The notes beneath the pieces are model-generated. The model worked only from the letters and a program-made list of their open reading frames with translations, did no database searches and was not told where the DNA came from. Source: Rhizorhapis suberifaciens (GTDB lineage Bacteria; Pseudomonadota; Alphaproteobacteria; Sphingomonadales; Sphingomonadaceae). Taken from it: a stretch of 64,000 bases of DNA. A program made the position numbers and the translations under genes. The stretch spans positions 62,001-126,000 of the forward strand of contig NZ_JACHOV010000011.1 of assembly GCF_014200045.1 (NCBI RefSeq), written 5' to 3'. This document shows, piece by piece, positions 19,458 to 28,610 of the stretch; the first letter of the stretch is position 1; each line of letters starts with the position of its first letter.

Positions 19458-19841
19458 TCAAGGCTGCGTATCGGAAAACGGGCCGCCGCAACCGCGATAT
19501 TCCATGCCTTCGATCAACAGCATTACCGTGTGGCGGTATTGGCGGTCACTCATGCCGTCATTGCAGGGCACGAAGCTGATATCGGCGGTCAGTTTTTTCG
19601 AGGTGTAGCGCCAGCCATTGAAGCTGGGACGTGCGTCAAATTTTGTGACGATCACATTCGGACTATCGGGAGTTTGCAGGATCATCACCCTATTCGTGAT
19701 CTCCAGCGCCCAGAATGGCTCGGTGCCTAAAGCCTTATATGATGTCGCTTCCCCGGGAGGAAGCGTAGCCGGGCTTCTAACTGGTACGGATTGGCAAGCG
19801 CAGAGCGCTGGCAGGACGATCATTATCCAGTTCTTCATCAT
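19458..19841 (-). CDS. COG3650-like lipoprotein
   Basis: A 127-residue protein with a lipoprotein signal (MIVLPALCAC, cysteine at about residue 15). The mature part carries YKALGTEPFWALEI and MEYRGCGG, typical of the COG3650 group of small envelope proteins, whose function is not established. The two other cysteines (VPCNDGMS and YRGCGG) could form a disulfide. It lies downstream of the efflux operon on the same strand but 77 bases away. Confidence 0.65.
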   Translation of the reverse strand: MMKNWIMIVLPALCACQSVPVRSPATLPPGEATSYKALGTEPFWALEITNRVMILQTPDSPNVIVTKFDARPSFNGWRYTSKKLTADISFVPCNDGMSDRQYRHTVMLLIEGMEYRGCGGPFSDTQP

Positions 19842-19918
19842 GGAAGAATTTAGCCACCATCATCTGGAACTTAAGCTGAACGAGGCGTTCTTATATGCGC
19901 TTCCTGTTTCGGCATCCT

Positions 19919-21331
19919 TTAGTCGCCCTGACTTACGCCGCCGCCCAGCGCCACATAAAGCGAGACAAGGTTGTCCAATTCGGTCCGTCGAACCTGAATC
20001 AGCGTTTGTTCAGCCGTGAAGAGGCTGCGCTCGGCATCGAGTACTTCGAGATAGCCGACAACCCCTTCGCGATAGCGGGTGCGGGCAAGGCGAGCGATCT
20101 GCCGCTGCGCTTCGGTTGCGCGGAGCTGCGCCGCAACCTGATCGGCAAGCCATTGACGACCCGCCAGTGCGTCGGCCACTTCGCGGAACGCCTGCTGAAC
20201 CGTTGCTTCATAGGTGGCCACGGCTATGTCTTCGCGCGCCAATGCGACGTTCAGGTTACCCTTGCGCCGGCCCCAATCGAAGATCGGCAGACTTATGGAT
20301 GGTCCAAAGCTCCAACTTAAACCATCACGTCCCACCAGGTTGTCGAGATCGGTGGACCCGAAACCCGCACTGCCCGTGAGCGAAATATTTGGAAAGAAAG
20401 CCGCGCGAGCAGCGCCGATATTGGCGCGCGCGGCGCGGAGCTGCGCCTCTGCGGCAAGGATGTCTGGACGCGTGAGCATGAGGTCGGATGGCAGTCCGGC
20501 CGCGATCACGGGGCCACCCTTCTGACTGGCCAGGGCGAGTGGACCGGGCAGTTCCAACGGCAACGGTCCGCCAGTGAGCACCGCCAGGAAATTGTCGCTT
20601 TGGGCCTTTGCGAGCCGCAAGCCCGCCAATTCGGTTTCGGCCTGAGTAAGCAGCGATTCGGCTTGGCGAAAGTCAAGCGCGGAGGTCACGCCAGCATCCA
20701 GGCGGCGCTTTGCTATGCGCAATCCCTCCCGGCGGCTGCGCACCGTCGCTTCGGCCAGCGCGATACGCTCGTCAGCTTCGCGGGATGCAAAATAGGTGGA
20801 GGCCACATCGCGAATCAGCGTCAGGCGGAAAGCGCGTTGTGCCTCTATCGTCGCCAGATATTCGGAACGCGCAGCATCGGATAAATTCCTGACGCGGCCC
20901 CAGAAATCCAATTCGAAACCGGTTACGCCGACACCGACTGAATAGAGCGTGTCTGTGTTGGCCTGTGCGCCGGAAATGCCAGTTACGGTTCCTGGTGTCC
21001 GGCTTCTCGTGGCGTCTCCGGTCGCGCCAAGCGTTGGCAGGCGATCGGCCGCCTGAACCCTGTAAAGTCCGCGGGCTTCTTCGATCCGCGCGACCGCAAT
21101 AGCCAGATTGCGATTGCGCCGGAGCGCTGCGTCCACCAATTCCCTCAGCCGGGGGTCCGCAAAGAAGGTCCTCCAGCTAATATCCACCGCGCGCTCGCCA
21201 AGCGCATTATCGCTAGAAGAGCTTTCCGGAAAGTTGGACGCCGTGGGCAGCTCGGGTCGAACATGCGGTGGGGCAAGCTGACAACCGCTCAGCAGAACCA
21301 GGGCCATGCCAATTGGGAGGAGCTTACGCAT
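19919..21331 (-). CDS. Outer-membrane efflux channel, NodT family
   Basis: The TolC-like exit duct of the adjacent RND pump. The 470-residue lipoprotein (signal MALVLLSGC) has the NodT pattern: VDISWRTFFADPRLRELV near the N-terminus, two tandem OEP repeats with long helices, and LPSDLMLTRPDILAAE between them. The ATG at 21331 overlaps the RND gene stop by eight bases; a longer frame from 21364 is less likely. It completes a three-gene efflux operon. Confidence 0.92.
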   Translation of the reverse strand: MRKLLPIGMALVLLSGCQLAPPHVRPELPTASNFPESSSSDNALGERAVDISWRTFFADPRLRELVDAALRRNRNLAIAVARIEEARGLYRVQAADRLPTLGATGDATRSRTPGTVTGISGAQANTDTLYSVGVGVTGFELDFWGRVRNLSDAARSEYLATIEAQRAFRLTLIRDVASTYFASREADERIALAEATVRSRREGLRIAKRRLDAGVTSALDFRQAESLLTQAETELAGLRLAKAQSDNFLAVLTGGPLPLELPGPLALASQKGGPVIAAGLPSDLMLTRPDILAAEAQLRAARANIGAARAAFFPNISLTGSAGFGSTDLDNLVGRDGLSWSFGPSISLPIFDWGRRKGNLNVALAREDIAVATYEATVQQAFREVADALAGRQWLADQVAAQLRATEAQRQIARLARTRYREGVVGYLEVLDAERSLFTAEQTLIQVRRTELDNLVSLYVALGGGVSQGD

Positions 21332-24300
21332 GCTGTGGCGCTTCCGATGATCCCGGCGTTGCATTCTCGCTGGCCGGCTCGCGCCTCTTGCTCAGCCAGC
21401 GGCGGACCAGAATATAGAATAGCGGGATGAAGAAAATTCCCAAGCCGGTTGCCGCCAGCATCCCCCCGATGACGCCCGTCCCAACCGCGATGCGGCTGGC
21501 AGCGGCAGCCCCGCTGGCAATGAACAGGGGAAGCATCCCACCGATAAATGCCAGCGAGGTCATGATGATCGGACGAAGCCGAAGCTTCACGGCATCCATG
21601 GTGGCATCAAATGGGGTCATGCCACGGGCTTCCTGCTCAATTGCGAACTCGACGATCAGGATTGCGTTCTTGGCTGCCAAACCAATGATTGTGATCAGCC
21701 CGACATTGAAATAGACGTCGGCGGAAAGCCCGCGCATCGATGTGAAGAGAATGGAACCAAGGACTCCTAACGGCACGACCAGCAGCACGGAAATCGGTAT
21801 CGACCAGCTTTCATACAGCGCCGCCAGTAACAAGAAGACCACAAGGAAGGACAGGCCGAGCAGAAGCCCGATCTGACCGCCGGATTGCTTCTCCTCATAG
21901 GAGATGCCCGTCCATTCATAGGCGAAGCCGGCGGGTAGTTCCTTCGCCAGTCGTTCCATTTCCTCCATTGCCTCTCCGGTAGATCGGCCTGGAGCGGCAA
22001 CCCCCGATATTGTCATCGAAGGATAGCCATTATAGCGCTGTAGCTGCTGCGGGCCGGACGTCCATTCCGAGCGCGTGAATGATCCGAACGGCACCATTTC
22101 ACCGGCGCTGTTGCGCACCCTTAGTTCAAGTATGTGGGCGGGGGTCATCCGACTGGACGCCTCTGCCTGAAGGAGGACGCGCAATATGCGCCCGTCACGA
22201 GAGAAGTCGTTGGCGTAAGCGCTGCCAAAGGCGATTGCGAGCGTGGCATTGATGTCGCCGATCGACAGGCCAAGGGCGCGAGCCCTGATGCGATCGATCG
22301 TCACGCGCAATTGGGGTGCGTCTTCCTGGCCTTCCGGCCGCACGCCGGTCAATAAGGGACTTTGGCTTGCGGCTCCGAGCAGCTGGTTTCGGGCGGCGAG
22401 CAGGGCGGCTGGACCGTTTCCGCCGACGTCCTTCAACTTGAAAGTAAAGCCGCTTGCGGTGCCGAGTTCCTGGATCGCCGGCGGATTGAGCGCGAATACC
22501 ATTGCTTCCTTTATTTGGGAGAATGCGCCCATCGCCCGACCGACAAGCGCTATCGAGCTGTTTTCGTCCCCCGGCCTGTCGTCCCAGGGTTTCAATGTAG
22601 TGAACATCATCGCATTGGCCTGACCCTGGCCGAAAAAGCTGAAGCCCCGGATCACGATTACATTCTCGACGATGCCCTGTTCCTCATAAAAGGCCTTTAC
22701 TTGGGAGACGGCCTCCTCGGTCCTGGCGCGTGTCGCCCCTGGGGGCGCCTGTATGGCCGTGAGAATGCTGCCCTGGTCCTCCACTGGGAGGAAGCCGGCA
22801 GGCAGACGTGCGAAGAGGATCAGGGTAAGCCCGAGCAGCAAAGCAAATATGGCGAGCCAGCGCAGCGGCCTACCCAATATTTTGCCAACCAGTCCCTGAT
22901 ACCGTCCCGTGGTGCGTTCGAACCAGGCATTAAAGCCTCTGAAGAACCGGCTGGTGTAGCGGTTGAACCAATTTTCCTCGGACTCGTCATGGGGGCGATG
23001 CGGTTGGAGGAATGTAGCGCACAGCGCCGGCGTCAGCGAGAGTGCGAGCAATGCAGAAAACCCGATGGATACGATCAAGGTCACCGAAAACTGCCGATAA
23101 ATGGCCCCAGTCGAACCGGGAAAAAACGCCATTGGAACAAACACGGCCATCAGCACCAATGTTATTCCGATGATGGCTGACGTGATCTGGCCCATTGCCT
23201 TGATGGTGGCGTGATATGGCGAGAGGTGCTCTTCGGCCATGATCCTTTCGACATTTTCGATTACGACGATGGCATCGTCCACGAGGATGCCAATGGCCAG
23301 CACCATTGCGAACAAGGAAAGGACGTTGATGGAAAAACCGAAAAGCCACAGGCCAAGGCATGCGCCGGCGAGGGCGATCGGAACGACGATCGTGGGAATC
23401 AGCGTTGCGCGCCAATTTTGGAGGAAGAGGAACATGACAATGAACACAAGCACCATTGCTTCCACGAGCGTCTGCACGACCTCGGAAATCGAAGCATTAA
23501 TGAACGGCGTCGTATCATATGGCACCGACCAGGTGATGTCGGGGGGGAAGGATGTAGCCAATTCGGCCAAGCGAGCCTTGACGGCATCGGCTGTCGCCAG
23601 CGCGTTGGCGCCGGGCGTCAACTGAATTGCTATTCCGGCTACCGGTTTTCCGTTGAGATCGGAATCAAACAGGTAGGTTTGCGCGCCCAGTTCGATCCGG
23701 GCTACGTCCGCCAATGTGACGGCCGACCCGTCCATATTCGCGCGCAGGATGATTTTCCCAAATTGTTCGGGTGACGTGAACCGGCTCTGCGTCAATATTG
23801 CGGTGTTGAGTTCAGTTCCGCCAGATGTCGGCAAATCTCCAAGTTGACCACCTGGGCTCTGGCTATTCTGTTCCTGTACAGCGGCAAGTGCTTCGGCGGC
23901 CGAAAGCCGGAAGCTCGCCAGCTTTTGTGGATCAAGCCAAATACGCATCGCGTAAGGGGATGAGAAAACTCGGACGTTACCGACCCCATGGACGCGGCGC
24001 AGCTCATCCACAATGCGCGAATTGGCGAAATTTCCAAGATCGAGAGCGGGCGTGGAGCCCGTTTTGGAGCCGACCGCTACCAGCATCAGGAAACCTGAAT
24101 TGGCCTTTTGAACAGGAATCCCCTGACGGCGGACCTCTTCCGGCAAGCGCTGTTCGACCAGCGCCAGCCGATTTTGCACATCCATTTGGGCCTTGTCGAT
24201 GTCCGTGCCGGTATTGAATGTCACGGTAATCGTGGCCGAGCCATTAGAGTTGCTCGTCGAACTCATGTACAGCAGACCTTCGACGCCGTTCAGTTCCTGC

Positions 24301-24500
24301 TCTATGACCTGCGTAACATTCTGCTCGAGTGTTGCGGCGTCAGCGCCGGGATAGGTGGTGCTGATCGTCAATGAAGGAGGGGCGACGCTCGGGTACTGCT
24401 CAACAGCGAGTGTGCGGAGCGCAAGCGCTCCAGCAAGAACAATGCCTAGCGCTACGACCCAGGCGAAAATCGGACGGTCGATGAAGAAGCGGGGACTCAT
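21324..24500 (-). CDS. RND multidrug efflux permease (HAE1 family, AcrB-like)
   Basis: Proton-driven inner-membrane pump that moves hydrophobic drugs to the outer-membrane channel. The 1058-residue length is normal. N-terminal FFIDRPIFAWVVAL, AVEQYPSVAPP, and the TM4 proton-relay segment GILVDDAIVVIENVERIMAE are all present, with a second similar half (AAKNAILIVEFAIEQ). It starts 12 bases after the adaptor gene stop and is overlapped by the NodT gene. Confidence 0.95.
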   Translation of the reverse strand: MSPRFFIDRPIFAWVVALGIVLAGALALRTLAVEQYPSVAPPSLTISTTYPGADAATLEQNVTQVIEQELNGVEGLLYMSSTSNSNGSATITVTFNTGTDIDKAQMDVQNRLALVEQRLPEEVRRQGIPVQKANSGFLMLVAVGSKTGSTPALDLGNFANSRIVDELRRVHGVGNVRVFSSPYAMRIWLDPQKLASFRLSAAEALAAVQEQNSQSPGGQLGDLPTSGGTELNTAILTQSRFTSPEQFGKIILRANMDGSAVTLADVARIELGAQTYLFDSDLNGKPVAGIAIQLTPGANALATADAVKARLAELATSFPPDITWSVPYDTTPFINASISEVVQTLVEAMVLVFIVMFLFLQNWRATLIPTIVVPIALAGACLGLWLFGFSINVLSLFAMVLAIGILVDDAIVVIENVERIMAEEHLSPYHATIKAMGQITSAIIGITLVLMAVFVPMAFFPGSTGAIYRQFSVTLIVSIGFSALLALSLTPALCATFLQPHRPHDESEENWFNRYTSRFFRGFNAWFERTTGRYQGLVGKILGRPLRWLAIFALLLGLTLILFARLPAGFLPVEDQGSILTAIQAPPGATRARTEEAVSQVKAFYEEQGIVENVIVIRGFSFFGQGQANAMMFTTLKPWDDRPGDENSSIALVGRAMGAFSQIKEAMVFALNPPAIQELGTASGFTFKLKDVGGNGPAALLAARNQLLGAASQSPLLTGVRPEGQEDAPQLRVTIDRIRARALGLSIGDINATLAIAFGSAYANDFSRDGRILRVLLQAEASSRMTPAHILELRVRNSAGEMVPFGSFTRSEWTSGPQQLQRYNGYPSMTISGVAAPGRSTGEAMEEMERLAKELPAGFAYEWTGISYEEKQSGGQIGLLLGLSFLVVFLLLAALYESWSIPISVLLVVPLGVLGSILFTSMRGLSADVYFNVGLITIIGLAAKNAILIVEFAIEQEARGMTPFDATMDAVKLRLRPIIMTSLAFIGGMLPLFIASGAAAASRIAVGTGVIGGMLAATGLGIFFIPLFYILVRRWLSKRREPASENATPGSSEAPQHA

Positions 24501-24512
24501 GACGAAATTGCC

Positions 24513-25682
24513 CTAGTGCGATCGCGCGGTGCGCGATCCATTTGTGACCGTTCTTTTTGGAGTAGGCGCCCCGATCCGGACCGGTTTGCCCGGCTGAACC
24601 TTTTGCAGCCCCGAGACGATGACACGATCGCCCGGTTTCAGTCCACTCCGGATGATCCAGTTGGCTTCCTGCAAATCGCCCAGCACCACTGGCCGCACTT
24701 CGGCAATATTTTTGCTGTTTACGACGAAGACGGTCCCGCCCTGTTGACTGACGGCAACCGCGCGTTGTGGGATAGCGATCCCCTCTGGCTGAGTGCCTGC
24801 AAGGATGCGGGCGCGAACGAACTGGCCGGGGAGCAACAATCGAGCCGGGTTGGGGAATTCAGCTCGGAGCGCTGCCGTCCCGGTCGCTTCGTCAAGCGCC
24901 AGGTCCAGAAAATTGAGATGTCCTGTAATGCCGTAAGTCGTCCCATCTTCCAGTTCAAGTTGGACCCGAACCCGTTCAAATCGAGGGACTTGCAGCCTGC
25001 CAGAAGCTATCTCCCGTCGAATGGCAAGCACGGCGGAACTCGATTGCGCGAAATTGACATAGATGGGATTAATTTGCTCAATCGCCGTCAATAAGGTGCC
25101 TGCGCTTGCACTGACCAAAGCTCCTTCGGTTACCTGCGCGCGACCGGCCCGGCCAGAAATAGGGGCCGTGACCGTCGTATAGCCCAAGCTGAGCCGAGCG
25201 CTTTCCACCTGAGCGGCGGCCTGCGCTACGTCGGCGCGAGCCGTGCGCAGCCGAGCGACAGCCGCATCATATTCCTGTTTGCTGATGGCCTGATCCTCCA
25301 GCAGGGGCTGATAACGATTGACGTCCTGTTCCGCATTGGCGGCGTTCGCGCGGGCACGGGCAAGCGATGCTTGAACCGCGCTCAAGCTTGCGCGGAGTTC
25401 ACGAGGGTCGATTGCGAACAAGGGTTGCCCAGCGGCAACGTCGCTGCCTTCCTCAAACAGCCTTTGCTGCACGATGCCATCGACGCGGGCTCGCACCTCG
25501 GCGGTACGAACGGCCTGAACGCGACCAGGTAGTTCTACAACATTTGCTATTGGCCGATAGGCTACCGTCGTAATTTCAACTTCGGGAGGCGGTGGCGGTT
25601 GAACGGGATTTGCCGAGCAGCCAATCAGGATCACTGAGGTCAATACAGCGATTGCCCAGGGCGTTGGTCCGGTTGCTCCCAT
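24513..25682 (-). CDS. RND efflux periplasmic adaptor (AcrA-like lipoprotein)
   Basis: Links the RND permease to the outer-membrane channel. The 389-residue protein has a lipoprotein signal (LTSVILIGC), a lipoyl half-motif VRARVDGIVQQRLFEEGS, a long helical hairpin (about residues 105-165), the second lipoyl half YTTVTAPISGRAG, and the beta-barrel segment. It is the first gene of the efflux operon, divergent from a TetR-family gene with a perfect palindrome in between. Confidence 0.94.
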   Translation of the reverse strand: MGATGPTPWAIAVLTSVILIGCSANPVQPPPPPEVEITTVAYRPIANVVELPGRVQAVRTAEVRARVDGIVQQRLFEEGSDVAAGQPLFAIDPRELRASLSAVQASLARARANAANAEQDVNRYQPLLEDQAISKQEYDAAVARLRTARADVAQAAAQVESARLSLGYTTVTAPISGRAGRAQVTEGALVSASAGTLLTAIEQINPIYVNFAQSSSAVLAIRREIASGRLQVPRFERVRVQLELEDGTTYGITGHLNFLDLALDEATGTAALRAEFPNPARLLLPGQFVRARILAGTQPEGIAIPQRAVAVSQQGGTVFVVNSKNIAEVRPVVLGDLQEANWIIRSGLKPGDRVIVSGLQKVQPGKPVRIGAPTPKRTVTNGSRTARSH

Positions 25683-25752
25683 TATGATAGACCGATGTTA
25701 AGGGCGGGGAGGCGTGTATGGCGAAGGTGATCTTGCATAAGCAGCGGATTAG

Positions 25753-25768
25753 TGTAATTTTAATTACA
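25753..25768. promoter_or_regulatory. Perfect inverted repeat in the efflux/TetR divergent region (candidate operator)
   Basis: TGTAATT and AATTACA form a perfect 7-bp inverted repeat around TT, in the 112 bases between the divergent adaptor and TetR-family genes. It is AT-rich against a GC-rich genome and lies 27 bases before the regulator start, the expected place for a TetR operator controlling both genes. Confidence 0.55.
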
Positions 25769-25794
25769 TAGCAAGCAAGGATTGGATGAACTGA

Positions 25795-26424
25795 TTGACT
25801 TACGAACGTAAAATCCCGGATTCTTGTGGTGAAAGTCGCCTTGAAAGGCGACGCAATGCCATTCTTGATGCCGCCGAACACTTCTTTTTGGAAATAGGCT
25901 TTGAAAAGACGGGGCTCTGCGCTGTCGTTGCGCGCTCCGGGGGCTCCTTAGCGACTTTGTACAATCTGTTTGGGAACAAACACGGTCTGCTGGAGGCCGT
26001 TGTAGAGCGTGCAGGGGAGGAGCATATGGCCGAGGCCCGCGAGCAGGCCTTCAACTCCCCATCACCGCGCGTGGGACTAATCCAATTTGCAAAAACATAT
26101 TTCCATTTTGCGACGTCGCCGAGGACGCTGGGCCTCTTGCGGATGGTGATTGCGCAAACGATAGATGATCCAGGATTTGGCAGGCGTTTCAGTGCAAATG
26201 TCGTCTCCAGGCACCGTGAATGGCTCGTTCAGGCCTTTTCGAACTGGAATGACGCCGGGCTAGCCAAGATCGATCATCCCAAAGCTGCGGCTGACCTATT
26301 TTTTGCGACTGTGCTTTGTGATGCGCCTCTTCACTTTCTATTGGCGCTGCCCTTCGAAGATGAAACGGTGGAGCCCCTGGAATGGCGGTTGGCCCCTTTC
26401 CTCACGTGGTTTGAAATAGCCTAA
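25795..26424 (+). CDS. TetR/AcrR family repressor of the adjacent efflux operon
   Basis: A 209-residue regulator. The DNA-binding domain spans about residues 18-64 (NAILDAAEHFFLEIGFEKT, then SGGSLATLYNLFGNKHGLLEAVVE); the rest is a ligand-binding helical domain. The only plausible start is TTG at 25795, because the ATG at 25786 meets a stop at once. By position it most likely represses the pump and itself until a pump substrate binds. Confidence 0.88.
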   Translation: MTYERKIPDSCGESRLERRRNAILDAAEHFFLEIGFEKTGLCAVVARSGGSLATLYNLFGNKHGLLEAVVERAGEEHMAEAREQAFNSPSPRVGLIQFAKTYFHFATSPRTLGLLRMVIAQTIDDPGFGRRFSANVVSRHREWLVQAFSNWNDAGLAKIDHPKAAADLFFATVLCDAPLHFLLALPFEDETVEPLEWRLAPFLTWFEIA

Positions 26425-26435
26425 TGACTTCGATC

Positions 26436-26451
26436 CAGATGAACGCATCTG
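26436..26451. terminator. Small perfect hairpin after the TetR gene
   Basis: CAGATG and CATCTG pair around AACG, 12 bases after the TetR-family stop codon and before the converging BaiN-like gene. There is no T tract, so it may be only a weak terminator. Confidence 0.3.
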
Positions 26452-26542
26452 TTGACGGCGCTTCGAAAAGCCCATTGTTGGAGCGGCGCGACGACGTTCA
26501 ACCATTAGCTACATGAATGTGACAGGTGGAAACATATGGATT

Positions 26543-27727
26543 TCACACAACCTGCCCGGCGGCCCAGCCGCTGGCCCAGGCCCACTGGAAATTATATCCC
26601 CCAAGCCAGCCGGTGACATCGACGGCTTCGCCAATGACATATAGGCCAGGAACGCGCCTTGCCTCCATGGTTTGCGATGAGAGCGCGTCTGTCGCGATTC
26701 CGCCGGTAGTTACTTCCGCCTTGGCGAAGCCTTCGGTGCCCGTCGGACTAAAGGTCCACTCGGACAGCCTCCGTTCCCCCTCCTGCAACTTCCGGTCAGG
26801 AAGATTGGCCAGTTCTCCGGTGAGCCCAATTCGCTCGGCTAGGGTGTCAGCAAGACGATCCGCCATGAACGTGCGAAGAGCGGCGGAAAGCGTCGAACGC
26901 GGCTTGGCACGCTTGGCCTCAACCAACCACCCCGTTGGAAGGTGAGGCAGGAAATTGAGTGCGACTTGGCGCCCGTGTCGCCAATAGGATGAGACCTGAA
27001 GGATCGCAGGACCGGAAAGCCCACGATGGGTGAGAAGCGCAGCCTCGCAAAAGCTGGTTTTCTCGCAGCGCGCCACGACCTCCACGGACACACCCGCCAG
27101 CGAACGAAACAGAAGATCGTCTTCACCAAGAGTCAGCGGAACGAGTGCTGGCCGCGGCTCGATGACCTTGATGCCAAACCGGCGGCCTAACTCATAAGCA
27201 AAGCCCGTCGCGCCCATCTTGGGGATGGAAGGTCCTCCGGTCGCGATCACCAGTGCCGGCGCACTAACCGATTCGCCACCATAGCTTACCCGATAGCGGC
27301 CATCCGCATGATCGACGCTGCCAATCGCACGTCCCAGGCTCATGTCCACTTGCCCCTGCGCGCATTCGGCAAGCAGCATAGCGACGATCTGCCGGGCAGA
27401 GCCGTCGCAGAAAAGCTGGCCCAGCGTCTTTTCGTGCCAGGCGATCCCGTGGCGTTCGACCATGGCCAGGAAGTCGGTAGGCGTGTATCTTCCCAGCGCC
27501 GACTTGGCGAAATGCGGATTGGCCGAAATATAACGATCCGGCGCAGTGTGGATATTGGTAAAATTGCAACGTCCGCCGCCTGAGATCAGGATCTTCTTGC
27601 CGGGCTCTTCGGCATGGTCGATCACCAGGATGCGTCGACCGCGCTGCCCCGCCACGGCAGCGCACATCATCCCGGCGCCCCCGGCCCCCAGGATGATCAC
27701 ATCATAATATCCGTGCGCTTTGTTCAA
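26543..27727 (-). CDS. BaiN/HI0933-type NAD(P)/FAD-dependent oxidoreductase
   Basis: A 394-residue flavoprotein of the HI0933 (YhiN/BaiN) family. The FAD loop VIILGAGGAGMMCAAVAG and the family tag GKKILISGGGRCNFTN are at the N-terminus, and GLYVIGEAVDVTGWLGGYNFQWAWASG at the C-terminus. The natural substrate in aerobic bacteria is unknown. It converges on the TetR gene and stands alone; the gene upstream on the same strand is 167 bases away. Confidence 0.9.
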   Translation of the reverse strand: MNKAHGYYDVIILGAGGAGMMCAAVAGQRGRRILVIDHAEEPGKKILISGGGRCNFTNIHTAPDRYISANPHFAKSALGRYTPTDFLAMVERHGIAWHEKTLGQLFCDGSARQIVAMLLAECAQGQVDMSLGRAIGSVDHADGRYRVSYGGESVSAPALVIATGGPSIPKMGATGFAYELGRRFGIKVIEPRPALVPLTLGEDDLLFRSLAGVSVEVVARCEKTSFCEAALLTHRGLSGPAILQVSSYWRHGRQVALNFLPHLPTGWLVEAKRAKPRSTLSAALRTFMADRLADTLAERIGLTGELANLPDRKLQEGERRLSEWTFSPTGTEGFAKAEVTTGGIATDALSSQTMEARRVPGLYVIGEAVDVTGWLGGYNFQWAWASGWAAGQVV

Positions 27728-27894
27728 TCCGGTGCCGCTTATGTGGGTCCCGCTCCGCCATTTGACCCCAATGGTCCCGCGTCACGACGCCGTCAAAAGC
27801 GGCGCGGGTTCGGAATAGTGGAACATGCGGCGGAAGCAACCCCAGTCTCCGCGATCTGCGGGCAGTTGTCTTGGCAACCGCCGTTGCGGCACGG

Positions 27895-28407
27895 TCATCG
27901 GCAGCGGACGTCGCTATTCTGCTCAACCGAGCGCCCGAGCAGAGCACCAAGCGCGCCGCCGATCAGAGTTCCGCCGGTGCGATGCCTGCCACCATCCACA
28001 ACGTTGCCCAGGATGCCGCCCGCGGCCGCGCCCACGATCAATCCCGTGGTGCCGTCGCTGCGCTTGCAATAGTAGCGGCCATCAGAGCCACGATAAACTT
28101 CGTCATCGTCGTTCAGGCGGCGCTCCTTATAACTCGGGTCCTCACGATAATCGCGCGCCGCATCGTAATCGGTCGCGTAGCGATCCTCGTCATAATCCGC
28201 CGATGGTGGGGCGTAGCTTTGATCCCTGCGTTCGCGCTCCTTTGCGTCGTAATAGCGTTCACGCTCGCGCTGGTAGAGCATGGTTTCGGCCTCATAGCGC
28301 TCCTGAGCGGACTCCCAGCGTCGTTGATCGGCATAAGACTGAGCGAATGCTGGAGGAGCAAGGCTTGTAGTAAGGACAAAAGCGAGCGCGACATATTTGA
28401 AATTCAT
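27895..28407 (-). CDS. Glycine-zipper 2TM surface protein
   Basis: A 170-residue exported protein with a cleavable signal peptide (VALAFVLTTSLAPPAFAQ). The middle is highly charged and Tyr/Arg/Glu-rich (QERYEAETMLYQRERERYYDAKERER). The C-terminal part has a glycine-zipper segment (LIVGAAAGGILGNVVDGG, then TLIGGALGALLGR), the fold of the Rickettsia 17-kDa antigen group. It probably sits in the outer membrane; the function is unknown. It is divergent from the GH1-like gene. Confidence 0.8.
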   Translation of the reverse strand: MNFKYVALAFVLTTSLAPPAFAQSYADQRRWESAQERYEAETMLYQRERERYYDAKERERRDQSYAPPSADYDEDRYATDYDAARDYREDPSYKERRLNDDDEVYRGSDGRYYCKRSDGTTGLIVGAAAGGILGNVVDGGRHRTGGTLIGGALGALLGRSVEQNSDVRCR

Positions 28408-28610
28408 TGGCCATTCTCCATGAGGCGCAGGAAAGCGGTGGGTCTCCGTTTCATTATGCTGCTGAACGGGTGCTGAATTTTCCGCGATTGGCTTTGTAGG
28501 ACGAGACCGGCCTTGCCCGCATGTCGCCGTACCGCTGCGCTGAGACCTGATCCGAAAATTGTGATAACCTTGCCAGCGGCAAGGGCAGTTGGCGCTAGGT
28601 TGGCAAACGC

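Noticed and set aside
22362-23180. Long open frame antisense to the RND permease
   Set aside because: It is a shadow of the permease coding strand; composition and lack of motifs argue against a gene.
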